A DNA stretch of 64,000 nt from Polaromonas sp. C04 (lineage in GTDB: Bacteria; Pseudomonadota; Gammaproteobacteria; Burkholderiales; Burkholderiaceae_C): contig NZ_MUNS01000030.1 in NCBI RefSeq assembly GCF_002002705.1, forward strand, positions 116,820 to 180,819, read 5' to 3'. Positions 34,754-42,723 of this stretch are shown here, piece after piece. The notes beneath the pieces were generated by a model, which saw only the letters and a list, made by a program, of their open reading frames with translations, made no database searches and was not told where the DNA came from. The position numbers and the translations under genes are program-made. Numbering within the stretch: position 1 is the stretch's first letter; each line of letters opens with the position of its first letter.

Positions 34754-35181
34754 GGCTTTTCCAGTTCGATCACGCTATCGAGCAGCTTGTACAGCTGCGC
34801 CAGTTTTTGTTTGCCCAGGGATTGCTCCATCCATGCGTAATGCGCTTCCACGGTTTGCGACAGTTTGGCCACCAGTCTCAAACCCTTCGCCGTGGCTTCG
34901 ACCACGGTGCGGCGCTGGTCTTCGGGGTCGCGCTCGCGGCGGATCAGCCCGTCGCGCTCCATGCGCGCGAGCACGCCGGTCAGGCTGGGGCCGAGGATGA
35001 AGGCCTCGCGCGCGACGCGGCCGGTCTCGACCACGCCGTGCTCGCCCAGCACGCGCAGCACGCGCCACTGCTGGTCGCTCAGGGCGTGCGCGCGCAGGCT
35101 GGGGCGGGTGTGCGCCATGACCGACTCGCGCGCCTGCAGCAGCAGGCGGGGCAGATTGCGGTGAACGAAGGGGGTGTTCAT
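34750..35181 (-). CDS. hpaR: MarR-family repressor of homoprotocatechuate degradation
   Basis: 143 residues. It has a winged-helix core, LSDQQWRVLRVLGEHG to ILGPSLTGVLARMERDGLI, then the wing RRERDPEDQRRTVVEATAKG, typical of MarR. The opening FVHRNLPRLLLQARESVM matches HpaR. In known systems HpaR represses the meta-cleavage operon and is released by the aromatic substrate. Here it is the first gene of that operon and so is autoregulated; a palindromic site lies 15 bp upstream of its start. Confidence 0.92.
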   Translation of the reverse strand: MNTPFVHRNLPRLLLQARESVMAHTRPSLRAHALSDQQWRVLRVLGEHGVVETGRVAREAFILGPSLTGVLARMERDGLIRRERDPEDQRRTVVEATAKGLRLVAKLSQTVEAHYAWMEQSLGKQKLAQLYKLLDSVIELEKP

Positions 35182-35195
35182 GAAGGTGATGATTT

Positions 35196-35211
35196 ATTTA
35201 ATATATTAAAT
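35196..35211. promoter_or_regulatory. Palindromic operator, probable HpaR site
   Basis: ATTTAATATATTAAAT is a perfect 16-bp palindrome in an AT-rich island inside GC-rich DNA, 15 bp upstream of hpaR and 86 bp upstream of divergent radA. Its size and symmetry suit a MarR dimer, and it probably overlaps the -10 region of the hpa promoter. Confidence 0.75.
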
Positions 35212-35296
35212 GATTTCAGGATTTCCGCAAGCGCAACCCTTGCACGGATACCACGGGTAAACCCGTGCTGTCTGCCTGTACAGCTATATTCCCTGC

Positions 35297-36676
35297 ATGG
35301 CCAAAGACAAAACCGTTTACACCTGCAACGAATGCGGCGGCACCACGCCCAAGTGGCTGGGCAAATGCCCGCACTGCAACGCCTGGAATACCTTGATTGA
35401 ATCGGTGGCCGAGAGTGCGCTGCCGGCCAAGAACAGGTTCGCCTCGCTGGCCAAAACCGCCGAAGTCGCCACCCTGGGCGAGATCGACGCCGTCGATACG
35501 GCGCGCACGCCGACCGGCCATGAGGAGCTGGACCGGGTGCTGGGCGGCGGCATGGTCGAGGGCGGTGTGGTGCTGATCGGCGGTGACCCGGGCATCGGCA
35601 AGTCCACCCTGCTCTTGCAGGCGCTGGATTCGCTGCAGCGCAGCGGGCAAAACACGCTGTACGTGACCGGCGAGGAAAGTGGCGCCCAGGTGGCGCTGCG
35701 TTCGCGTCGCCTCGGGCTCGGTCACTCGCAGGTGAAGGTGCTGGCCGAGATCCAGCTGGAGCGCATCCTCGCCACGCTGGAGGCGACGCAACCCGACATC
35801 GCGGTGATCGACTCGATTCAAACCGTGTACTCGGACCAGCTCACCTCGGCCCCCGGCTCGGTGGCGCAGGTGCGCGAATGCGCGGCGCACCTGACACGCG
35901 CGGCCAAGGCTTCGGGCGTCGCCATCGTGCTGGTGGGCCATGTCACCAAGGAAGGCGCGCTGGCCGGCCCGCGCGTGCTGGAGCACATGGTGGATACGGT
36001 GCTGTATTTCGAGGGCGACACGCACAGCAGCTTTCGCCTGGTGCGCGCCATCAAGAACCGCTTTGGCGCAGTCAACGAGATCGGCGTGTTCGCCATGACC
36101 GAGAAGGGCCTCAAGGGCGTGTCCAACCCGAGCGCGATTTTTCTGTCCCAGCACAGCGAACCGGTGCCCGGCAGCTGCGTCATGGTCACGCTGGAGGGCA
36201 CGCGCCCGATGCTGGTCGAAATCCAGGCGCTGGTGGACAGTGGCGGCCCGAGCCCGCGGCGCCTGTCGGTGGGGCTGGACCGGGATCGCCTGGCCATGCT
36301 GCTGGCGGTGCTGCACCGGCACGCGGGCATCGCCTGCATGGACCAGGACGTGTTTGTGAATGCCGTGGGCGGCGTGCGCATCAGCGAGCCCGCGGCCGAC
36401 CTGGCGGTGATGCTCGCCATCACCTCCAGCCTGCGCGGCAAGGCGTTGCCCAAGGGCTTCATCGCGTTTGGCGAGGTCGGGCTGGCCGGCGAGGTGCGCC
36501 CCGCGCCGCGCGGCCAGGAGCGGCTGCGGGAAGCGGCCAAGCTGGGCTTCAGCGTGGCGGTGGTGCCCAAGGCCAACGCGCCGAAGAAGGGCGCGAAAGA
36601 CTTCGAAGGGCTGACCATTCATGCGGTCGAGCGCATCGAACAGGCCATCGACGTGGCGCGCAGCCTGCAGGCCTGA
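35297..36676 (+). CDS. radA: DNA repair protein RadA (Sms)
   Basis: 459 residues. The N-terminal zinc finger has Cys10, Cys13, Cys24 and Cys27 (C-NEC and CPHC). The RecA-like ATPase has Walker A GGDPGIGKST (residues 95-104) and the RadA-specific KNRFG motif (in IKNRFGAVNE). The C-terminal Lon-protease-like domain includes SGGPSPRRLSVGLDRDRLA. RadA is a hexameric branch-migration helicase in recombination repair and transformation. It is divergent from hpaR. Confidence 0.95.
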   Translation: MAKDKTVYTCNECGGTTPKWLGKCPHCNAWNTLIESVAESALPAKNRFASLAKTAEVATLGEIDAVDTARTPTGHEELDRVLGGGMVEGGVVLIGGDPGIGKSTLLLQALDSLQRSGQNTLYVTGEESGAQVALRSRRLGLGHSQVKVLAEIQLERILATLEATQPDIAVIDSIQTVYSDQLTSAPGSVAQVRECAAHLTRAAKASGVAIVLVGHVTKEGALAGPRVLEHMVDTVLYFEGDTHSSFRLVRAIKNRFGAVNEIGVFAMTEKGLKGVSNPSAIFLSQHSEPVPGSCVMVTLEGTRPMLVEIQALVDSGGPSPRRLSVGLDRDRLAMLLAVLHRHAGIACMDQDVFVNAVGGVRISEPAADLAVMLAITSSLRGKALPKGFIAFGEVGLAGEVRPAPRGQERLREAAKLGFSVAVVPKANAPKKGAKDFEGLTIHAVERIEQAIDVARSLQA

Positions 36677-36741
36677 GCGGGCCGCCCGCGTAAGCACTTG
36701 CCACACCGCCCCGCGATCGGGAACCCTGAGAAAATGGGGCG

Positions 36742-37176
36742 ATGAACTTTCAAAGAATTTTGATTCCTGTCGGTGGCGTGGTGCTGGTCGCGGCCGCCTA
36801 TCGTTTCTATGGCTGGGCCGGCGTGGCCATTGCGACCGGGGCTCTGGTCATGTGGCTGCTGCTGCACTTCAACCGCGTGATGCAGGTCCTCAAAAGAGCG
36901 GCGAACCAGCCGGTCGGCTATGTGGGCAGTGCGGTCATGCTGAATGCCAAGCTCAAGCCGGGCGTCACACTGCTGCATGTGGTGGCCATGACCCGGGCGC
37001 TGGGCGCGCTACAGAGCCCCAAGGACAGCCAGCCCGAGCTGTATCGCTGGACCGATGGCACGCAGTCGCACGTCACCTGCGAGTTTTACAACGGCAAGCT
37101 GAAGAAGTGGGATCTGGTACGCCCGGTGCAGGGGGATGAGGCGCCGGCGGACACGGGCGCCGGTCAGGCCCCGTAA
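36742..37176 (+). CDS. Small two-helix membrane protein, unknown function
   Basis: 144 residues. Two hydrophobic segments near the N terminus (about 5-21, ILIPVGGVVLVAAAYRF, and 24-42, WAGVAIATGALVMWLLLHF) are followed by a soluble C-terminal region with NAKLKPGVTLLHVVAMTRALG and HVTCEFYNGKLKKWDLVRP. I recall homologues near radA in Comamonadaceae that are sometimes misannotated as glycerate kinase; nothing here supports a kinase. It probably follows radA in transcription. Confidence 0.72.
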   Translation: MNFQRILIPVGGVVLVAAAYRFYGWAGVAIATGALVMWLLLHFNRVMQVLKRAANQPVGYVGSAVMLNAKLKPGVTLLHVVAMTRALGALQSPKDSQPELYRWTDGTQSHVTCEFYNGKLKKWDLVRPVQGDEAPADTGAGQAP

Positions 37177-37188
37177 AATCGGGCTTTT
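37168..37188 (+). terminator. Possible terminator overlapping a stop codon
   Basis: GCCCCG and CGGGC flank TAAAAT and are followed by TTTT. The stem is short and imperfect, and includes the stop of the preceding gene. It could end the radA unit before ilvE; the TAAAAT could alternatively act as a -10 element for ilvE. Confidence 0.3.
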
Positions 37189-37224
37189 GCAAGATTTGTA
37201 CCGCACCTTCTAAAGGAAACACCC

Positions 37225-38163
37225 ATGAGCCCCCAACCCTCTTCGATGGCCGACCGCGACGGAAAAATCTGGATGGACGGCGAGATGGTCAATTGGCGCG
37301 ACGCCAAGATCCATGTGCTGACCCACACACTGCACTATGGCTGCGGGGCTTTTGAAGGCGTGCGCGCTTACAACACGGTGGGTGGCACGGCCATCTTCCG
37401 GCTTGAAGAGCATACCGAGCGCCTGCTCAACAGCTGCAAAATCCTGCGCATGAAGGTTCCCTTCAGCAAGGAAGCACTCAACGAAGCGCAAAAAGCCGTG
37501 GTGCGCGAGAACAAGCTCGAGAGTTGCTACCTGCGCCCGCTCACCTGGATTGGCGACAAGAAGCTGGGCGTCTCGCCCAAGGGCAATGACATCCATGTAA
37601 TGGTCGCGGCCTGGGCCTGGGGCGCCTATCTGGGCGAGGAGGGCATGACGCGCGGCATCCGCGTGAAGACCTCCAGCTACACGCGCCACCACGTCAATAT
37701 CACCATGACGCAGGCCAAGGCGGTGAGCAACTACACCAACTCCATCCTGGCCAACACCGAGGCCACCGATGACGGCTACGACGAAGCCCTGCTGCTCGAT
37801 GCCTCGGGTTTTGTGTCCGAAGGCTCGGGCGAAAACGTCTTCGTCGTCAAGGGCGGCGTGGTGTACACGCCCGACCTGTCGGCCGGCGCGCTGAACGGCA
37901 TCACGCGCAACACCGTGTCCCATATCTGCAAGGACCTGGGCCTGGAGCTAGTGCAAAAACGCATCACGCGCGACGAGGTGTATATCTCTGACGAAGCCTT
38001 TTTCACCGGCACGGCGGCCGAAGTCACGCCGATCCGCGAGCTCGATCGCATCGAGATCGGCAGCGGCAGTCGTGGCCCCATCACCGAGAAAATCCAGAGC
38101 GCGTTCTTTGACATCGTCAATGGCCGCAATCCGAAATACGCCCACTGGCTGACCAAAGTATGA
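37225..38163 (+). CDS. ilvE: Branched-chain amino acid aminotransferase
   Basis: 312 residues, fold-type IV PLP enzyme. HTLHYGCGAFEGVRAYN is the substrate-loop signature, Lys165 in TQAKAVSNYTNS is the PLP Schiff-base lysine, and EGSGENVFVVKGG the conserved phosphate/PLP region. It is full length for IlvE. It transfers the amino group from glutamate to make Ile, Leu and Val. The stop overlaps the next start (ATGA at 38160). Confidence 0.95.
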   Translation: MSPQPSSMADRDGKIWMDGEMVNWRDAKIHVLTHTLHYGCGAFEGVRAYNTVGGTAIFRLEEHTERLLNSCKILRMKVPFSKEALNEAQKAVVRENKLESCYLRPLTWIGDKKLGVSPKGNDIHVMVAAWAWGAYLGEEGMTRGIRVKTSSYTRHHVNITMTQAKAVSNYTNSILANTEATDDGYDEALLLDASGFVSEGSGENVFVVKGGVVYTPDLSAGALNGITRNTVSHICKDLGLELVQKRITRDEVYISDEAFFTGTAAEVTPIRELDRIEIGSGSRGPITEKIQSAFFDIVNGRNPKYAHWLTKV

Positions 38164-38372
38164 GTAACGGTAACGCTCCGGTTGAACTGCTGGCTCAGGA
38201 CCTGACCGACATGGGCGGCGTGTTCTGCCCCAATCCCAAGGCCGACATGAAGATCTGGAACAGCCACCCCAAGGTCTATCTGGACGTGGGCCAGACCGGG
38301 TACGTCAAGTGCCCGTATTGCGGTACCGAATACCGCCTCAAGGAAGGCGAAGCCGCAGGACACGGCCATTGA
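38160..38372 (+). CDS. Zinc-finger domain protein (NDUFS6-like)
   Basis: 70 residues. Zinc ligands fit Cys23 (VFCPNP), His36 (NSHPKVY), Cys51 and Cys54 (VKCPYCGTEY), the pattern of the small zinc-finger family related to the mitochondrial complex I subunit NDUFS6. The role in bacteria is not settled. The start overlaps the ilvE stop and the stop overlaps the next gene, so it is coupled on both sides; this ilvE/zinc-finger/glycosyltransferase order recurs in Burkholderiales as I recall. Confidence 0.87.
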   Translation: MSNGNAPVELLAQDLTDMGGVFCPNPKADMKIWNSHPKVYLDVGQTGYVKCPYCGTEYRLKEGEAAGHGH

Positions 38373-39280
38373 GTGATCCGGCGGCCGCTGCCATCCCGCA
38401 GGATTTGCAGGCGCTGCTGGCGCAGGTCACCGTGCTGGTGGTGACCTACAACAGCAGCCACTGCCTGGCAGCGCTCGCCGAGGGCTTGTGCGCGTTGCCG
38501 CACGTCATCGTGGTGGATAACGCGAGCCAGGACGACACCTGCGCAGCCGTGCAGACGCATTTGCCAGCCGCCACCCTGCTGCGCCTGCCGGCGAATCGCG
38601 GCTACGGCGTGGCCAACAACGAAGGCCTGGCCTGGGTCCGCACGCCGTATGCTCTTTTGCTCAACCCGGACTGTCTGATCACGCCGGCCGAGGTCGCAGC
38701 ACTGGTGGCGGCGGCTCACACCTGGGACCGGGTGACCCTTTTGGTGCCGCAGCTGGTGGATGGCGCGGGCCGCAAGCAGATCAACTACAGCTGGCCGCGG
38801 CACGCGTGGCAGCCGCGCGGTGGCGCGGCCGACGGCCCGCTCAACGTGGGCTATGCCTGCGCCGCCGTGATGCTGATCAACCTGGCACGGCTCCAGGCCA
38901 CGCTGGCAGATGGCGCCGGCTTCGACCCGCGCTTCTTCCTGTACTACGAGGACGAGGACCTGTGCCTGCGCGTGTTTCAGCGGCACGGGCAGATTCTTGT
39001 GCTGCCTCAGGTGGAGGTGGTGCATTTTTCGCGCGGATCGGTCAGGGGCGCGCGGCCGTGGCGTGCCGAATACTGGCGCGGTTTTCACCACGCCCAGTCG
39101 AAAATCCGGTTCGTGTACAAGCATTTTGGCGCTGCAGCGGGGCGGCAGGCGCGGCACCGGCTGATGGGCTCGGCCTGCCTCAACGTGCTGGCGCGCGCCC
39201 TGCTGCTCTCGCCCAAACACCTGGCGCGGGCCTGGGGCCGGCTGCGCGGTGTGTGGCAGCTCGGTACCGCGGCCACCTGA
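38369..39280 (+). CDS. Glycosyltransferase family 2 (rhamnosyltransferase-like)
   Basis: About 303 residues. The GT-A fold has VTVLVVTYNSSHCLAAL at the N terminus and VIVVDNASQDDT for nucleotide binding. Further on are YALLLNPDCLITPAE (the metal-site motif position) and FFLYYEDEDLCLRVFQRHG, typical of WcaA/rhamnosyltransferase-like GT2 enzymes. It probably adds a sugar to a cell-envelope glycan. The best start is TTG at 38369, overlapping the zinc-finger stop. The frame is open to 38309 inside that gene. No ATG candidate fits. Confidence 0.85.
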   Translation: MSDPAAAAIPQDLQALLAQVTVLVVTYNSSHCLAALAEGLCALPHVIVVDNASQDDTCAAVQTHLPAATLLRLPANRGYGVANNEGLAWVRTPYALLLNPDCLITPAEVAALVAAAHTWDRVTLLVPQLVDGAGRKQINYSWPRHAWQPRGGAADGPLNVGYACAAVMLINLARLQATLADGAGFDPRFFLYYEDEDLCLRVFQRHGQILVLPQVEVVHFSRGSVRGARPWRAEYWRGFHHAQSKIRFVYKHFGAAAGRQARHRLMGSACLNVLARALLLSPKHLARAWGRLRGVWQLGTAAT

Positions 39281-39301
39281 CTCCACAGCGAACGCGCCGC
39301 C

Positions 39302-40084
39302 ATGGCCTATCCTCCCCGCCTGACGATAGCGGTGCTGACCAAGAACGAGGCGCAGCGGATCGAGCGCTGCCTGCGCAGTGCGGCATTTGCCGACGAACTG
39401 ATCGTGGTGGACAGCGGCAGCAGCGACGACACCGTGGCGCTGGCGCGCGCCCTGGGCGCGCAGGTGTTCGTGCATGCCGACTGGCAGGGCTTTGCCGTGC
39501 AACGCAACCACCTGCTGGCCCATGCGCATGGCGACTACATCTTCTTTCTCGATGCTGATGAGGAAATCACGCCGGCGTTGCAGCAGGAGCTGTGCGCGGC
39601 CGTGCAGTCCGGCGCGCGCGCGGTGGGGTGCATCCGCTGGCGCGTGGTGGCCTTCGGGCGGGAACTCAGGCACTTTCGGTCGCAGGCGCCGGTCGAGCGG
39701 CTGTTTCCCCGCGACCGGCTGCAGCGCTTCGAAGGGGCGGTGCATGAACACGCCGTTCTCGCGGGCGAGCCGCTGCCGCGTCATGCGCTGCGCACCCCGC
39801 TGCTGCACTACTCGCGCGACTCCGTGCGTGCCAGCCTGGAGAAGCTGACCCAGTATGCGATGCTGGGCGCCGCCAAGCGCGCGCGGGCCGGCAAGCCGGG
39901 CGGGATCGGGGCCGGGATGGTGTACGGCGTGTCCGTCTTCATTCGCCTGTATGTCTTCAAGCTGGGCTTTCTGGGCGGCGGCGCGGGCTTTCTGTTTTGC
40001 TATTTCATTGCGCTCGAATGTTTTTTCCGCTGTGTGGCGCAACGCTATGACAGCGCTAGCCTGACTGACGCGGTGGGGCGCTGA
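39302..40084 (+). CDS. Glycosyltransferase family 2 (WaaE/KdtX-like)
   Basis: 260 residues. LTIAVLTKNEAQRIERCL and DELIVVDSGSSDDT form the nucleotide-sugar site, and IFFLDADEEITPAL carries the D-x-D metal motif. A C-terminal hydrophobic segment (about 215-245) suggests membrane association. It resembles the LPS core beta-1,4-glucosyltransferase family (WaaE). Its 3' end overlaps by 29 bp the convergent O-antigen-ligase gene. Confidence 0.86.
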   Translation: MAYPPRLTIAVLTKNEAQRIERCLRSAAFADELIVVDSGSSDDTVALARALGAQVFVHADWQGFAVQRNHLLAHAHGDYIFFLDADEEITPALQQELCAAVQSGARAVGCIRWRVVAFGRELRHFRSQAPVERLFPRDRLQRFEGAVHEHAVLAGEPLPRHALRTPLLHYSRDSVRASLEKLTQYAMLGAAKRARAGKPGGIGAGMVYGVSVFIRLYVFKLGFLGGGAGFLFCYFIALECFFRCVAQRYDSASLTDAVGR

Positions 40085-41330
40085 GCTTGCCGGCGCCTTG
40101 AAGCACCGGACCCGCCATCAGCAAAGCCATCATGAACAGGAAGAAATGATTTTCCCGGGCGCTGAACAAGGGCGAGTTGGTCAGGCTGTCGGCGATCAGT
40201 GCGCACGCAAAACCGAGGATCAAAAAGCGATCCGGGGCGGCTGCAGCGCGGCCATACGAGACCAGGCAAAAGATCAGAAACAGGTAGGCTAAAAGTCCCG
40301 GCAGACCGTTCTCCAGCCAGAAGAACAGGTACTGGTTGTGCGGGTGCCAGCCAAATTCAACACAGTCCGCCGGATTCACGATAATCCGGCAGGACTCGCG
40401 GTCGTAGGAGCCGGTGCCCCAGCCTTGCACGGGTCGCTCCCGGATCAGCTCCAGCACCGTCTTGTAGTTGTAGAGACGATGGCCGACGGAGCTGTGGATA
40501 TCGGTGTTGTGGTTTTTGATTTCAACCCAGGCGGTTTGAAAACGCGCCTCCATCGTCCTGGAGCTCAGCAAACCGGCTGCCAGGACGGCGACCAGTAGCA
40601 GTAGCGTTGCGTAGCGGCGGCGTCCGGGGATGGCGCTCAGCACAAAAGTCAGCAGGCAGGCGGCCAATACGAAATAACCGGTTCGCCCCTGGGACAGATT
40701 GGTAATGCTGAGCACGGCCAACCCCGCCAGCGCGAGCCACAGCCCCCGCCAGCGATTTTTTTGAGCAGCGATGCACAGCGTGAGGCAGAGCACGGCAAAG
40801 AAAGACATCATCACATTCTGGGTGATGTAGTCGCCCACGACGGTATGGTCAACGCCCCAACCCAGCGCCTGTGCGGGGTTGGCCCTCGAACTGACCCAGG
40901 GCAGGCGAAACCAGATGCTCGCGTAGACCGATGCCAGAATAAAGAGCATGGCCGCGGCAAAGGCGCCCAGACAGTTCCGGCGCCAGCATGCCTGGTCCAG
41001 CAGGGATAAAAAGACCAGGGCGATCAGGAGCTTGCTGTATTTCAGCGTGTGCAGGCGGATGTGCGCCATGTCGCCCGTGGAGTAAAGCGTGCCCAGCAAG
41101 ATCAGGCCGAACAGCAGCAACGCGGGCAGCACCATGGGGTTGCGGCGGATGGCTTGCCAGCGCTGCCGGTAGTGGCCTGCGGCGAGCCAGCACAGGACCA
41201 CCACGGCGCTCAAGGTGTTGGCAAGACCCAGGGCCACGGGGAAGCTCAAAAAAACGCCGACCAGGGCCCATTTCGCCGCAATGTCAAAGCGTTCCTGAAG
41301 GCGTGTCATCGTGGCAGGTTCAAGCGGCAT
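40056..41330 (-). CDS. O-antigen ligase family protein (Wzy_C domain)
   Basis: 424 residues, about 12 membrane segments. A large periplasmic loop lies between about residues 265 and 345 and includes RERPVQGWGTGSYDRES and WHPHNQYLFFWLENG, with the conserved His of WaaL/Wzy_C proteins. The enzyme would attach or polymerise O-antigen on the periplasmic face. Together with the two convergent glycosyltransferases it marks an LPS region, though a full O-antigen cluster is absent. Confidence 0.87.
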   Translation of the reverse strand: MPLEPATMTRLQERFDIAAKWALVGVFLSFPVALGLANTLSAVVVLCWLAAGHYRQRWQAIRRNPMVLPALLLFGLILLGTLYSTGDMAHIRLHTLKYSKLLIALVFLSLLDQACWRRNCLGAFAAAMLFILASVYASIWFRLPWVSSRANPAQALGWGVDHTVVGDYITQNVMMSFFAVLCLTLCIAAQKNRWRGLWLALAGLAVLSITNLSQGRTGYFVLAACLLTFVLSAIPGRRRYATLLLLVAVLAAGLLSSRTMEARFQTAWVEIKNHNTDIHSSVGHRLYNYKTVLELIRERPVQGWGTGSYDRESCRIIVNPADCVEFGWHPHNQYLFFWLENGLPGLLAYLFLIFCLVSYGRAAAAPDRFLILGFACALIADSLTNSPLFSARENHFFLFMMALLMAGPVLQGAGKLSAPPRQSG

Positions 41331-41449
41331 GTCGTGCCCACTCCCGGTTCAAAAGCAGTCCTGGATTATCAGGGCGCTATTGAGCCCTCATGCACCGCCG
41401 CCTCACCCCGGCAAGGGAAGCTTGTAAGTAGATATTGCCCGGATGTCGC

Positions 41450-42445
41450 TCAACGCCACAGCGCCGCCGCATCACGCGCCATGCGCCGCAAGACGTCTTC
41501 GGCCGAAGGGCAATCGTTGATCAACCCAACCGCCTCGCCGACGGTGGCGTGCGCCGCCGAAAAATCCCCCGCCTTGACTGCCTCATCGTAGCGGGCGCGG
41601 GCGGCTGCCGGATCGGCGCGCAGCGCCTCCACGCGGTCCTCCCACTGCCGGTGCAGGTCGTTGCGGATGGCGCGAAAGTCGTAGGGTGCGGGCCAGTTCT
41701 TGCGTCGCAGGATGTCGAACACCGCGCTTCGGGCAGTGCCGTCACCGTTGGTTCGCAGCGCCTGATCTTTGGCGCCCTGTGCGGCCAGGGACTCGCGCGT
41801 CGCCCACAGGCGCGAGCCGACCAGGGCACCATCGGCGCCCAGCACCAGCGCGGCGGCCAGCGTGCGCCCATCCGCAATGCCGCCCGCGGCCAGCAGCAGG
41901 GTGTCGGGCGCGTGGGCAGCGAGCCAGTCCGCGAGTTCGGGCACGAACGTCATGGTGGCCCGGCCATTGAGCGAATTCATGCCGTGGCCGCCGGCCTCGG
42001 CACCCTGCGCGACGATGACCCGGGCACCGGCTTCGATCGCCTGCGGGACCTGCTCCATGCGCTGTACCTGGCACACCAGCGTGGTGCCGGCGGCCGCAAT
42101 ACGCGCCCCGTAGGGCCGCGGATCGCCGAAGGACAGCATCAGGGCGCGTGGTTTGTCACCGGCTGGCCGGTCCAGCAGCCAGTCCAGCGCCGAGGCGTCT
42201 TCGTCCAGCTTCCAGGTGATGAAGCCGCAACCGATGCGGGACCGGGTTGGCGCCGTTTCGGCCGCCTGCAGTGCCAGCGTGTATTCGCGCTGCGTCCAGG
42301 CCAGGTCGCCGTAGCCGCCGCCGACCAGGCCCAGCGCGCCTGCGCGGGCGCAAGCCGCCGCCAGGGCGCCGCCGCAGGCCAGCGCCATGGGCGCGAGTGC
42401 AACCGGTACGGAGAGATCGAAAAGGGTGGTCAGGCGGGTTTTCAT
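41450..42445 (-). CDS. Nitronate monooxygenase family (FMN, TIM barrel)
   Basis: 331 residues from MKTRLTTLFDLSVPVALAPM. The FMN-binding motif ARVIVAQGAEAGGHGM is followed by LLAAGGIADGRTLAAALVLGADGALVGS, the phosphate-binding loop. CQVQRMEQVPQAIEAG is the preceding strand-helix. Family members oxidise alkyl nitronates, and others act as flavin reductases of unknown substrate. The start at 42445 is by family; the frame is open to 42700 through the terminator region, which argues against the longer form. Confidence 0.85.
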   Translation of the reverse strand: MKTRLTTLFDLSVPVALAPMALACGGALAAACARAGALGLVGGGYGDLAWTQREYTLALQAAETAPTRSRIGCGFITWKLDEDASALDWLLDRPAGDKPRALMLSFGDPRPYGARIAAAGTTLVCQVQRMEQVPQAIEAGARVIVAQGAEAGGHGMNSLNGRATMTFVPELADWLAAHAPDTLLLAAGGIADGRTLAAALVLGADGALVGSRLWATRESLAAQGAKDQALRTNGDGTARSAVFDILRRKNWPAPYDFRAIRNDLHRQWEDRVEALRADPAAARARYDEAVKAGDFSAAHATVGEAVGLINDCPSAEDVLRRMARDAAALWR

Positions 42446-42485
42446 GGCGCTATTGTGAACTTGGGTGCACGAGGCGTCGTCAGGC

Positions 42486-42513
42486 CAAAAAAAAGCCACC
42501 TCGCGGTGGCTTG
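42486..42513 (-). terminator. Rho-independent terminator for the minus-strand two-component operon
   Basis: On the minus strand, GCCACC-GCGA-GGTGGC is followed by eight Ts. It lies 211 bp after the histidine kinase stop and upstream of the nitronate monooxygenase gene. The distance leaves a long 3' tail (42514-42723) containing no convincing gene. Confidence 0.85.
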
Positions 42514-42723
42514 GAAAAGTCCTTGGAAGGACGTCGTTGGGATTCTTTGCGTGTGTCCGACTCTTGCGAGTTTCGAGCCCTTGTTCCTGTGACAGCAGTA
42601 CAGTAACTTTACGTAATTTCCTGCATTTGGACATCCCATGTTTGCGGGATAAGCGACGGTACAGGCCAGGTTCGCCCTCTATTGTTGTGACTTTCCACAC
42701 AGCTCCCCCCGAGAGAGTCGCTG

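Noticed and set aside
38276..40042. 588-codon minus-strand frame opposite the two glycosyltransferases
   Set aside because: Composition is that of a shadow frame, while both plus-strand genes have D-x-D-type motifs.
42442..42639. 65-codon minus-strand frame across the terminator downstream of the histidine kinase
   Set aside because: It runs through the hairpin and T-tract, has no ribosome site and no family resemblance; a non-coding tail is more likely.
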